Assembly (NCBI GenBank): GCA_026397695.1 | Contig: JAPLUJ010000041.1 | Span: 1,150-7,433 of the forward strand | Origin: Verrucomicrobiota bacterium | GTDB taxonomy: Bacteria; Verrucomicrobiota; Verrucomicrobiia; Verrucomicrobiales; Akkermansiaceae | Reading direction: 5' to 3' | Length of the DNA: 6,284 nucleotides | Shown: positions 1 to 6,060 of the stretch, piece by piece | Layout of the letters: the number at the start of each line of letters is the position of its first letter | Position numbering within the stretch: position 1 is the stretch's first letter | Program-made: the position numbers and the translations under genes | Notes under the pieces: generated by a model | What the model was told of the DNA's origin: nothing | The model's database searches: none | The model's input: only the letters and a program-made list of their open reading frames with translations

Positions 1-2403
1 GTCAGGCTATTGACCGACAATGACGCCGTGGTGCCTCAAACGATTGCCACGAAATCCATCCTATCAGCCATCCATTTTGACCGGCACACGATTCTCGAAT
101 ACCTCTTGAAAAAAGGCTTCAAACCGGGAATGACCGCCAACGAATTTGGAGAAATGCCCGTTTTCATCGAAGCGGTGTTGAAGGGGCATCTGCGAGGCGC
201 GGAGATCCTGCTGCAACACGGCGCGGATCCCAATGCGATGGCCGAGGCCAGACCCGGGAAAGATTTCTCCCCCTGCGGAAGCGCCCTCCATCTAACGATT
301 CCGCCCCTTGAAGGAAATGAAGGATATTTCGCCGCCGCCAATTGGTTGCTCGAAAAAGGTGCGAAGCCGGACATCCCGGATCCCTACTACGGGCTCACGC
401 CCTTGCACTATGCCGCCAAGAGCGAAACTCCCGGAGCCGACAATATGATGGGGAAACTGTTGGATGCCGGTGCGGATCCGAACCGCCGGTCCAATGCCCG
501 AATGGTCTCCGATGGCTTGAGGAGTGAGTTTTTTTTGAATTCCACTCCGTTAGAGGTGGCCCTCGTATATGGTTCCCCGGCCACGCGCCTGGAGAAGGTG
601 AGGTTGCTCCTGAAGCACGGTGCGAAGCCGAATCTTGAAGGATCCAAGGTCGGCAGCGCGTTGGCGGTGGCAATTTCATTCGACGATCCGCGCGCAGTCG
701 AACTGGTCCAGGTGCTGGGCGATGCCGGATATCCCATGAAGGAACCGAAGCTGCTGGAAAGCGCGATCAAGAAAAACGATCCGAAGCTGATCGGCTTGCT
801 TTTCAAGTACGGGGCGAATCCAAATTTGCGGAATCAATTTGGCGATTCGCTGCTGGTTCAGGCCTGCAAGGCAGGCGTTGCCGCCAGGGTCGCACTGCTG
901 GTCGAAGCGGGGGCCGACGTCCACGCGTTATCATCTGATGGGCAAAGCGCTCTCCGTATTGCTGCAGGCTCCGACAACCGGGGTGGTGGAATGTCATGTG
1001 TCGGGATTCTGCTCGCGGCAGGAGCAAAGCCGGATGATAAGTGGCGCGAGAGTGGATTCGACCAAACGCCAATCCCCATCCGACATGTTCTAATCGATAA
1101 ATTCATCATCCCCACTCTCGTCAGTGAGTCTGACATCTTCCTGCAGGTTGATGCATTGAGCGTCCAAACCATCCGTATGGCAACCCGATCCGGAAAGGCC
1201 CAGGTCCCTGAGCTGGCCTCGTGGCTCCTGGCCAACCATACGAAAATCAAAATTTTATCGTCGGGTGATGACTTGAAACCACGCTGGGCGATTTGGAGGA
1301 AAAGCGACAGCGGGGAACTGGTGAAACTGGACGTGGATTTGAATCGTGCGCCGGAAATCCCCGCACTGCGATGGGGGGATGTCGTGTCGGTTGTGATAGA
1401 TAAGCCAAACTCTTACTTTGGTGGTGGTGGTCCACGTTATGGCTTGCCGCAAGATGTCCTCTGGTCGTTGCGCAAACGCATCTCCTTTCCCATCACCGTC
1501 GAGATTGAAGGCAAGCCCCGCGAGATCACCGTGCGCGGAGACCGGATCTTCTTTGATCCGACCAAGAATGAAGTCCCGCTGCAGGGCGTGCAGTATGTGA
1601 TCGAGTTGCTCAGACCACCAAACGCCTGCCCCGATTCCGTGGCGACCGCGATTGTCATCTCACGCCAAGGCTGGCCGGATGTCCGCCTCGCCTATGCCTC
1701 GCAAGAAGCCAAAAAATTCCCGCTGGAACCTGGGGACCGTGTGAAACTGGAAGTCAAGACGCTCAATGCCGGGGATATTGCAGCGGCGCGAAAGAAAGCG
1801 GTCATTGTGGAGGTGGCGGACTATCCGTTTGCTAGAAAGGTGGCATTTTCGTCCGCAGCGATTTGCACCCCTACACTGATTCAAGCGTTTGTCGAGATGC
1901 AGTTGCCCGAGGCGTTTTCCGACATGCGTTGGGCAGAAGCGGATTGGAAAATCCTGCGAGAGTATAGTTCTTTTGGAACATCCTTGGATTTCATCCTCCT
2001 GCCCCATCCTGATCTGTCACGCATCCGGATTCATCGGCTGCAAGAGGACGGGGCGGAAAAAGTGATCGACGTGGACCTGGCGAAAATCATCGCGGCGGCC
2101 ACCGATCTAACCACACCGGCGGAGGCGCGACAGGCGGATGTCATGCTGCAGGCCGGGGATATGGTGGAGATCTCCCTGCTCAAGGACCGCCTCGACCAGC
2201 CGTGGAAAGGATTCACTGCGGCGGAAGAAGCCTTTTTCAACAAGGCGCTCGCAGGCCGTGTGCAAGTCATCGACAGCGATGGAAAGGTGACCATCCGGGA
2301 GCTGAAGGCAGCCGCGCTTTATCGAAACCGAGAGTGGTTGGATTCCCGTGACGCCGAAGACCGGGGTGGCCAGTGTCCGGGCATACTGGGTGACCCGAGC
2401 TGA
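1..2403 (+). CDS. Ankyrin-repeat protein with C-terminal GD-motif (beta-grasp-like) repeats; 5' end outside window, probably frameshifted at 3' end
   Basis: Function unknown; probably a protein-binding scaffold. The frame is open to the window edge. The first possible start inside is TTG at 10, but an ankyrin-like helix pair (LEYLLKKGFKPG) precedes the first in-frame ATG, so the real start is probably upstream. Numbering from TTG 10, residues 16-342 hold about nine ankyrin repeats. Typical pieces are LLQHGADPN (67-75), GLTPLHYAA (128-136), LLDAGADPN (150-158), LLKHGAKPN (200-208), LFKYGANPN (264-272) and LLVEAGADV (296-304). Residues from about 370 on are not ankyrin: strand-rich segments end in L-x-x-GD-x-V at 453-459, 572-578 and 713-719, which recalls SLBB/beta-grasp domains (weak resemblance, unproven). 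No signal peptide can be judged. The last residues after TIRELKAAALYR look like junk, and the next frame continues sensibly to 2545, so the annotated C-terminus is probably a frameshift product. Ankyrin identity is sure; function is not. Confidence 0.85.
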   Translation, partial: VRLLTDNDAVVPQTIATKSILSAIHFDRHTILEYLLKKGFKPGMTANEFGEMPVFIEAVLKGHLRGAEILLQHGADPNAMAEARPGKDFSPCGSALHLTIPPLEGNEGYFAAANWLLEKGAKPDIPDPYYGLTPLHYAAKSETPGADNMMGKLLDAGADPNRRSNARMVSDGLRSEFFLNSTPLEVALVYGSPATRLEKVRLLLKHGAKPNLEGSKVGSALAVAISFDDPRAVELVQVLGDAGYPMKEPKLLESAIKKNDPKLIGLLFKYGANPNLRNQFGDSLLVQACKAGVAARVALLVEAGADVHALSSDGQSALRIAAGSDNRGGGMSCVGILLAAGAKPDDKWRESGFDQTPIPIRHVLIDKFIIPTLVSESDIFLQVDALSVQTIRMATRSGKAQVPELASWLLANHTKIKILSSGDDLKPRWAIWRKSDSGELVKLDVDLNRAPEIPALRWGDVVSVVIDKPNSYFGGGGPRYGLPQDVLWSLRKRISFPITVEIEGKPREITVRGDRIFFDPTKNEVPLQGVQYVIELLRPPNACPDSVATAIVISRQGWPDVRLAYASQEAKKFPLEPGDRVKLEVKTLNAGDIAAARKKAVIVEVADYPFARKVAFSSAAICTPTLIQAFVEMQLPEAFSDMRWAEADWKILREYSSFGTSLDFILLPHPDLSRIRIHRLQEDGAEKVIDVDLAKIIAAATDLTTPAEARQADVMLQAGDMVEISLLKDRLDQPWKGFTAAEEAFFNKALAGRVQVIDSDGKVTIRELKAAALYRNREWLDSRDAEDRGGQCPGILGDPS

Positions 2404-2545
2404 GATGGTGACAGTCAAACGTAAGGATGGCCTGACCGGTGATGCAGAAGCCATTTATTTTTTCCTCCGGGATGGCGACGAGGTTAGGACAAGAGCGAGT
2501 CAACAATCCCAGCCTCGCACTCTACCAACGCCCTCATCCCGCTAA
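2306..2545 (+). pseudogene. Out-of-frame C-terminal remnant of the ankyrin/GD-motif gene
   Basis: This stretch is open in the frame one base later than the upstream gene. It is bounded on the left by stops at 2288-2290 and 2303-2305 and on the right by TAA 2543-2545. From about 2324 it reads ETESGWIPVTPKTG, then AYWVTRAEMVTVKRKDG, then AIYFFLRDGDEV. The last piece carries the same L-x-x-GD-x-V signature seen three times in the upstream frame, at a comparable spacing (about 106 residues after the third copy). This is best read as the original C-terminus of the same protein, separated by one extra base between about 2312 and 2345. The short A run at 2325-2327 is a likely spot, because removing one A gives LYRTESGW without a break. 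Repaired, the protein would have about 844 residues counted from TTG 10. It could be a true mutation, an assembly error or, less likely, programmed +1 frameshifting. Confidence 0.7.
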
Positions 2546-2553
2546 CCACAAAG

Positions 2554-4299
2554 ATGGAAACCACGGATGATACCGGCGTGATCAAGGAGCGGCGACACTC
2601 CGATTCGCCGCTGTCCACGGGAAGACAAGGGAACGAGGATTTCCGCATCTCATGGACTTCTCATGGGCATGGGCGGATCGGACCAGTCCGCCCTTCCTTG
2701 AGGTGGCTCAATCTGGCGGTATTGCTGCCGTTGATGGTGTTAGGCGGGCTGGCGTGGATTGGCACGCGGGCGCAAGTGCGGGCCGCCTGGTCGGTCGCGA
2801 GGGATCAGGCGAAAACCGCCGGTGGCTTCGCGGCGGAATCACTCACCCGCGAACTTGCCGCGGCAGTGGAAACGGCACCCTTGTTTGCCGACCCGCCGGT
2901 GCCGGGAGCGGTCGCCGCCGCGGATCCCGTGCTGGATGGCACGGATCTGACGGAATTGCGGAAACTGCGCGACGACCCTGCCGCCGGGCTCTCGCCGGCC
3001 GGCTTGCCGCGCCGGGTGATCGCGGGCCTGAGGGTGTTAGAAAATAACCCTGCGGCCGAGGATGCCGGAATTTTGTTAGATCTGTCCACCGTGGACGCGC
3101 CATCGGTGCTCACGCCGCTGGTTTTCCAACAACTCGGTGATGCGGCCGCCCGCTGGCCGGAGCGTTGGGCCCGCGGAGATCAGGCCCGCGCGTTGTTGCG
3201 CCAGCATCCGGAGACGGATGCCGGCGGGAAATGGCATGTCTATCAGAATAATATCTGGTGGCTTGCGGTGGATGGCGGGAAACTGCGTTTTCTCGCGCCG
3301 ACCGCTCTGCAACAGGCGCTCACAAATTCCTCCGGGTTTTTCCCCAAATGGTCGGAGGCGCGGCTCACACATGATGGGCGGGTTCTGGCAGGCAGCGCCA
3401 CAAGCGGTGAAGCCATGGCAAGTCTGCCGGTGGATTTCGGCACCAACCTGCATTTGGAACTTGTTGCGGCGCGACCCGCGATGTTCGAAGCGAACGCCCG
3501 CCAGCAGGCGCGGTGGACGCTTGTATTGTTAGCCGTGGCGGTCGCGGTATCGGTAGGCGGGTTGTGCCTGATCCACCGCGCAATCCGCCGCGAGCGGCGC
3601 CTGCATGCCATGAAAAGCGACTTCGTCGCCAGCGTTTCCCACGAACTGCGCGCACCGGTCGCCTCGATCCGCTTGATGGCCGACGCGCTCGAAGCACAAA
3701 AAGTCGCACCGGAAACCGCCCGGGAATTCCACCGCTTGATCGCGCGCGAAAGCGCCCGGCTATCGACCTTGGTCGGCAACGTGCTCGACCACGCGCGCAT
3801 CGAGCAAGGCCGCCGGGTCTGGCAGATGGAACCCTGCGACCTCACCGCTCTAACTGCCGACACCCTGCGGATCATGGAACCGCTGGCACGGGAGAAAATG
3901 ATCACGCTCGGTTCGGCCTTGAAACCGGTGGAGGCCACGGTCGATTCCGGCGCGATCCAACAGGCATTGGTCAATCTGCTCGACAATGCGGTCAAGTTTT
4001 CACCGCCCGGCAGTACCATTGAGACTTCCATTTCCATCAATGAGGCAACAGGCCGGTGGGAATTGTCGGTGCGCGATCAAGGCCCCGGAATCCCGGTCGC
4101 CGAGCACGCACGGATCTTCGAGCGCTTCCACCGTCTCGGCGGCGAACTCCGCCGCGAAACCCAGGGCACCGGCATCGGCCTGAGCCTCGTGAAAGCCATC
4201 GCCGAAGCCCACGGCGGAAGCATCGCTCTAACAAGCGCGGCGGGCCAGGGGAGCGCCTTCACTCTAACTGCATCCGTGAATGCGCAACCCCAGCCATAA
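2554..4299 (+). CDS. Membrane-bound sensor histidine kinase (HisKA/HATPase_c), no HAMP domain
   Basis: This is an inner-membrane kinase that autophosphorylates on histidine and should pass the phosphate to the regulator encoded next. Counted from ATG 2554 it has 581 residues: a polar N-terminal tail (1-48), TM1 about 51-70, an extracytoplasmic sensor region about 71-320 of unrecognised fold (with LTHDGRVLAG, faintly Cache-like), and TM2 321-341. Only some 20 residues then lead to the H-box SHELRAPVAS with phospho-acceptor His363, so no HAMP domain fits. The ATPase domain shows the N-box (N474, LLDNAVKF), the G1 box DQGPGIP (508-514), the F-box IFERFHRLG (521-529) and the G2 box GTGIGLSLV (538-546). 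Position H+4 is Ala367, where Thr or Asn normally supports phosphatase activity. The start is uncertain: ATG 2554 lies 8 nt after the repaired stop of the upstream gene, but TTG 2698, just before TM1, would remove an odd, repeat-like tail. No Shine-Dalgarno is seen at either site. Family identity is certain; the stimulus is unknown. Confidence 0.95.
   Translation: METTDDTGVIKERRHSDSPLSTGRQGNEDFRISWTSHGHGRIGPVRPSLRWLNLAVLLPLMVLGGLAWIGTRAQVRAAWSVARDQAKTAGGFAAESLTRELAAAVETAPLFADPPVPGAVAAADPVLDGTDLTELRKLRDDPAAGLSPAGLPRRVIAGLRVLENNPAAEDAGILLDLSTVDAPSVLTPLVFQQLGDAAARWPERWARGDQARALLRQHPETDAGGKWHVYQNNIWWLAVDGGKLRFLAPTALQQALTNSSGFFPKWSEARLTHDGRVLAGSATSGEAMASLPVDFGTNLHLELVAARPAMFEANARQQARWTLVLLAVAVAVSVGGLCLIHRAIRRERRLHAMKSDFVASVSHELRAPVASIRLMADALEAQKVAPETAREFHRLIARESARLSTLVGNVLDHARIEQGRRVWQMEPCDLTALTADTLRIMEPLAREKMITLGSALKPVEATVDSGAIQQALVNLLDNAVKFSPPGSTIETSISINEATGRWELSVRDQGPGIPVAEHARIFERFHRLGGELRRETQGTGIGLSLVKAIAEAHGGSIALTSAAGQGSAFTLTASVNAQPQP
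2671..2693 (+). other. GC-rich hairpin just before the alternative kinase start
   Basis: GGGCGGA (2671-2677) and TCCGCCC (2687-2693) form a perfect 7-bp stem around a 9-nt loop. It follows a short tandem pattern in which TCTCATGG occurs at 2648-2655 and again at 2659-2666. If translation starts at ATG 2554 this is coding sequence. If it starts at TTG 2698, the hairpin ends 4 nt before the start and could hide the initiation region, or could act as a weak terminator or attenuator (only TTCCTT follows, not a clean T run). Confidence 0.35.
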
Positions 4300-4346
4300 G
4301 TCCTATATGTTCCATAACTCCCATCATAGGACCTATGGAACCTATG
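4300..4346. repeat. Degenerate CCTAT-type inverted repeats between kinase and regulator genes
   Basis: The 69-nt gap between the kinase stop (TAA 4297-4299) and the regulator ATG holds degenerate units of about 9 bp. The left half has TCCTATAT, TTCCATAA and TCCCATCA; the right half has the inverse, AGGACCTAT and GGAACCTAT. Two perfect stems are possible: GTCCTAT 4300-4306 with ATAGGAC 4326-4332 (7 bp), and GTTCCATA 4309-4316 with TATGGAAC 4334-4341 (8 bp). Their arms interleave, so in RNA they either compete or form a pseudoknot. Repeats of this flavour are, from memory, frequent between genes in Verrucomicrobiota. No T tract follows, so it is not a standard intrinsic terminator. It may tune regulator expression or simply be a dispersed repeat. 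Confidence 0.6.
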
Positions 4347-4368
4347 AGACACCCACCCACCCTTGCCC

Positions 4369-5046
4369 ATGAGACTGCTCATCATCGAAGACGAAGCGCC
4401 GATGCGCACGGCATTGGTCGAGACGCTGAAGGCGGAAGGCTACCGCGTGCACTCCGCTGCCGATGGCATCACCGGCCTCGAACTCGCCTGCACCGAAACT
4501 TTTGATCTCATCCTGCTCGACGTGATGATGCCCGGCCTCGACGGCTTCGCGGTCTGCCGCGCGTTGCGACAGCGCGGGCGGGAGCTGCCCGTGCTCATGC
4601 TTACGGCCAAAGGGCAGATCGATGACCGGGTCGAAGGACTCGATAGCGGTGCCGACGATTATCTGGTCAAGCCGTTCAGCCTGAAGGAGCTGTTAGCCCG
4701 TGTGCGGGCGCTGTTGCGCCGCTTCGAACGCGGGCAAGCCGTGCCGGACCTGCTGGAAATCGGCGGGACCACCATCGACTTCCGGCGTTGTGTTCTAACG
4801 CGGGCCGGACAGCAACACCCGCTTTCCGACAAGGAAACCGGCATGCTCCGGCTGCTTGCCGCGAATCCCGGCGTGGCCGTCAGCCGCGAGAAATTCCTCG
4901 ACGTCGTCTGGGGCTATCATGCCTATCCCAGCCTGCGGACCATCGACAACTTCATCACCGGCCTGCGCGCCAAACTCGAAGCGGATCCCGCCCAGCCCCG
5001 CCACCTCCTCACCGTGCGTGGTATGGGCTATCGCTTGGAATTCTGA
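4369..5046 (+). CDS. Response regulator, OmpR/PhoB family (receiver plus winged helix)
   Basis: This is a cytoplasmic, DNA-binding transcription regulator switched by phosphorylation, presumably by the kinase encoded just upstream. Counted from ATG 4369 it has 225 residues, typical of the family. The receiver domain (1-115) opens with RLLIIEDE (acidic E7 and D8), has the phospho-acceptor Asp51 in LLDVMMPGLDGF, the switch Thr79 in LMLTAKG, and Lys101 in LVKPFSLKELL. A short linker leads to the winged-helix domain (about 128-225), with LSDKETGMLRLLAANPG, the helix REKFLDVVWG, the recognition-helix region LRTIDNFITGLRAKLE and the C-terminal hairpin VRGMGYRLEF. A TTG at 4363 is also in frame, but ATG 4369 places the family's typical first strand right at the N-terminus and is preferred. 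Upstream is a C-rich stretch without a Shine-Dalgarno. The gene order kinase then regulator is the less common one. The target genes cannot be told from the window. Confidence 0.96.
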   Translation: MRLLIIEDEAPMRTALVETLKAEGYRVHSAADGITGLELACTETFDLILLDVMMPGLDGFAVCRALRQRGRELPVLMLTAKGQIDDRVEGLDSGADDYLVKPFSLKELLARVRALLRRFERGQAVPDLLEIGGTTIDFRRCVLTRAGQQHPLSDKETGMLRLLAANPGVAVSREKFLDVVWGYHAYPSLRTIDNFITGLRAKLEADPAQPRHLLTVRGMGYRLEF

Positions 5047-5110
5047 TAGATTCTTGCTGGAAAGCAGCCGCGCAGACAAACGGCGCGAAAATTCCGGGAA
5101 ATCGTCCAAC

Positions 5111-5142
5111 AAAAAAAGCCGCTCCATGGGAGGAAGCGGCTT
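5111..5142 (-). terminator. Intrinsic terminator of the rplU-rpmA operon
   Basis: Read on the minus strand, an 8-bp stem (AAGCCGCT 5142-5135 with AGCGGCTT 5123-5116) with an 11-nt loop runs straight into seven T (5117-5111). It lies about 30 nt beyond the rpmA stop, the classic form of a Rho-independent terminator. On the plus strand the same stem is not followed directly by T; a T7 run comes only about 10 nt later. It is therefore a poor terminator for the response regulator gene. Confidence 0.85.
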
Positions 5143-5170
5143 GTCAGGGGGATTTTTTTGGAGGATGAAC

Positions 5171-5425
5171 TCAGTTGGCGGCGGGGATCACCACATTGAC
5201 GCGGCGGGAGTCCCGGTCGAAATGGACCTTGCCATCGATGAGCGCGAAGAGCGTGTGGTCGCGGCCCATGCCGACGCCGAGGCCGGGATGCACCTTGGTG
5301 CCGCGCTGGCGAATGAGGATGTTGCCGGCGATGACCGCCTGGCCGCCGGATTTTTTCAAGCCGAGGCGTTTGCTGCGTGAATCGCGACCGTTCTTGACGG
5401 AGCCTTGTCCTTTCTTATGGGCCAT
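5171..5425 (-). CDS. rpmA: Large ribosomal subunit protein bL27
   Basis: Structural protein of the 50S subunit whose flexible N-terminus reaches towards the peptidyl transferase centre. At 84 residues it has the normal length. It begins [16 protein letters not shown], with the family's conserved AHKK and NGRDS, and continues with [27 protein letters not shown] and [14 protein letters not shown], all standard L27 landmarks. The protein starts directly at the mature AHKK sequence, so the cleavable leader known from Firmicutes L27 is absent. It is second in the operon, 27 nt after rplU, and is followed by a strong terminator. Nothing like obg, which often follows, is present here. The start ATG (5425-5423) is preceded by a pyrimidine-rich leader with no Shine-Dalgarno. 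Confidence 0.98.
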   Translation of the reverse strand: MAHKKGQGSVKNGRDSRSKRLGLKKSGGQAVIAGNILIRQRGTKVHPGLGVGMGRDHTLFALIDGKVHFDRDSRRVNVVIPAAN

Positions 5426-5452
5426 GGAAGTAAGTGGGTGAGGAGTGGATGA

Positions 5453-5764
5453 TCAACCGGCGATCGAGGTCACCTCGAGTGTGGTCAGGCTGCGGCGGAA
5501 GCCCTTGGTTTTGTGGAATCCCTTGCGGCGCTTGAATTTGAACGCGATTCCCTTGGGACCGCGGTATTGACTGAGAACCTTGACGAACACCGAGGCTCCT
5601 TCCACGGTCGGCGTGCCGATTTTCACGCTCTCGCCCTCGCCGACGAGCAACACGTCGAATTCGAGTAAGTCATCCACTTCCACGTCGAGTTTATCGACAT
5701 CGAAGCGGGTGCCTTGTTGGACGCGGTACTGCTTGCCGCCGGTTTTGATCACTGCGTAGGCCAT
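5453..5764 (-). CDS. rplU: Large ribosomal subunit protein bL21
   Basis: Ribosomal protein that binds 23S rRNA in the 50S subunit. At 103 residues it has the usual length. The N-terminus MAYAVIKTGGKQYRVQQGT holds the family's nearly invariant GGKQYRV. The middle is acidic (DVEVDDLLEFD), and the basic C-terminal region FKFKRRKGFHKTKGFRR followed by SLTTLEVTSI matches the RNA-binding tail. In that tail the common GHRQ is replaced by GFRR, a mild difference. It is the first gene of the two-gene rplU-rpmA operon, transcribed away from yicC. The upstream region (5765-5871) holds a possible leader hairpin and phased A-tracts, but I could not settle on a -35/-10 pair. No Shine-Dalgarno precedes the ATG. 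Confidence 0.98.
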   Translation of the reverse strand: MAYAVIKTGGKQYRVQQGTRFDVDKLDVEVDDLLEFDVLLVGEGESVKIGTPTVEGASVFVKVLSQYRGPKGIAFKFKRRKGFHKTKGFRRSLTTLEVTSIAG

Positions 5765-5796
5765 GGCCGTATTGGGAAATATTGTGGTTCCACCCC

Positions 5797-5824
5797 CCGT
5801 GGGCGGGCGGGGAGATCACCACGG
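5797..5824 (-). promoter_or_regulatory. Possible rplU 5'-leader hairpin
   Basis: CCGTGG (5797-5802) and CCACGG (5819-5824) can form a 6-bp stem about 33 nt upstream of the rplU start, in a very C/G-rich patch. A leader structure would fit autoregulation of a ribosomal operon, and L21 leaders are known in other phyla. I do not recognise this one as any described class. Confidence 0.25.
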
Positions 5825-5843
5825 CCCAGGCGATCACGCAAGG

Positions 5844-5871
5844 TTTTTTTGTGTGGCAGATGAGTTTTTTT
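5844..5871 (-). promoter_or_regulatory. Two phased A-tracts upstream of rplU (possible UP element / bent DNA)
   Basis: T7 runs at 5844-5850 and 5865-5871 (A7 on the minus strand) begin exactly 21 bp apart, two helical turns. Phased A-tracts bend DNA and, when upstream of a promoter, can act as UP elements for strongly expressed genes. They lie 80-107 nt upstream of the rplU ATG. The matching core promoter, expected downstream on the minus strand, is not clear. Confidence 0.4.
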
Positions 5872-6009
5872 GGGGAAATGGGGGAGAGCGGGCGCATCAC
5901 AAGCAATCAGGCGTGTGCCACGGGAGCCTCTGTGGAAGTCTGAAGCAACTTGCCGATGACTCAGGCTGAGGAGTTTTGCGCAGCGGCTAAACGGTGCCGC
6001 CCCCCGTGC

Positions 6010-6060
6010 GCGAAGCAAGGTGGTGCTGATCAACTCGATTGGATTTCGATCTTGCTTCGC
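6010..6060. repeat. Perfect 10-bp inverted repeat upstream of yicC
   Basis: GCGAAGCAAG (6010-6019) and CTTGCTTCGC (6051-6060) are exact reverse complements around a 31-nt spacer, ending 27 nt before the yicC start. A third copy of the core GAAGCAA lies at 5942-5948 and could pair with the same right arm. No T run follows on either strand, so it is not a typical intrinsic terminator. It may be an mRNA leader stem or a protein-binding dyad. Confidence 0.5.

Noticed and set aside
2312..2345. Programmed +1 ribosomal frameshift
   Set aside because: No known slippery site of the prfB type (CTT TGA C with an upstream SD-like element) is present. Mutation or sequencing error is simpler, though not excluded.
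2348..2545. Independent 65-residue gene starting at GTG 2348
   Set aside because: Its sequence matches the repeated GD-motif region of the upstream gene and the frame is open further upstream to 2306. It is better explained as the frameshifted C-terminus of that gene.
3243..4040. 265-codon open frame on the minus strand
   Set aside because: It lies wholly opposite the kinase, whose H-, N-, G- and F-boxes are unmistakable. Its translation is Ser/Arg/Ala-rich without motifs, as expected of an antisense shadow in GC-rich DNA.
4300..4346. CRISPR-like array
   Set aside because: The units are about 9 bp, degenerate and inverted in the second half; there are no spacers of constant length and no cas genes.
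5763..5969. Small plus-strand gene in the rplU-yicC gap
   Set aside because: It overlaps the rplU start codon region and its translation shows no motif or sensible composition.
5960..5970. CTCAG-G-CTGAG palindrome as an operator
   Set aside because: Only 5-bp arms around one base, with no promoter beside it; common by chance.
5793..6008. CCCCCCGTG direct repeat (5793-5801 and 6000-6008) as an attachment-site-like pair
   Set aside because: Nine bases of low-complexity C-rich sequence; no integrase or element lies between the copies.
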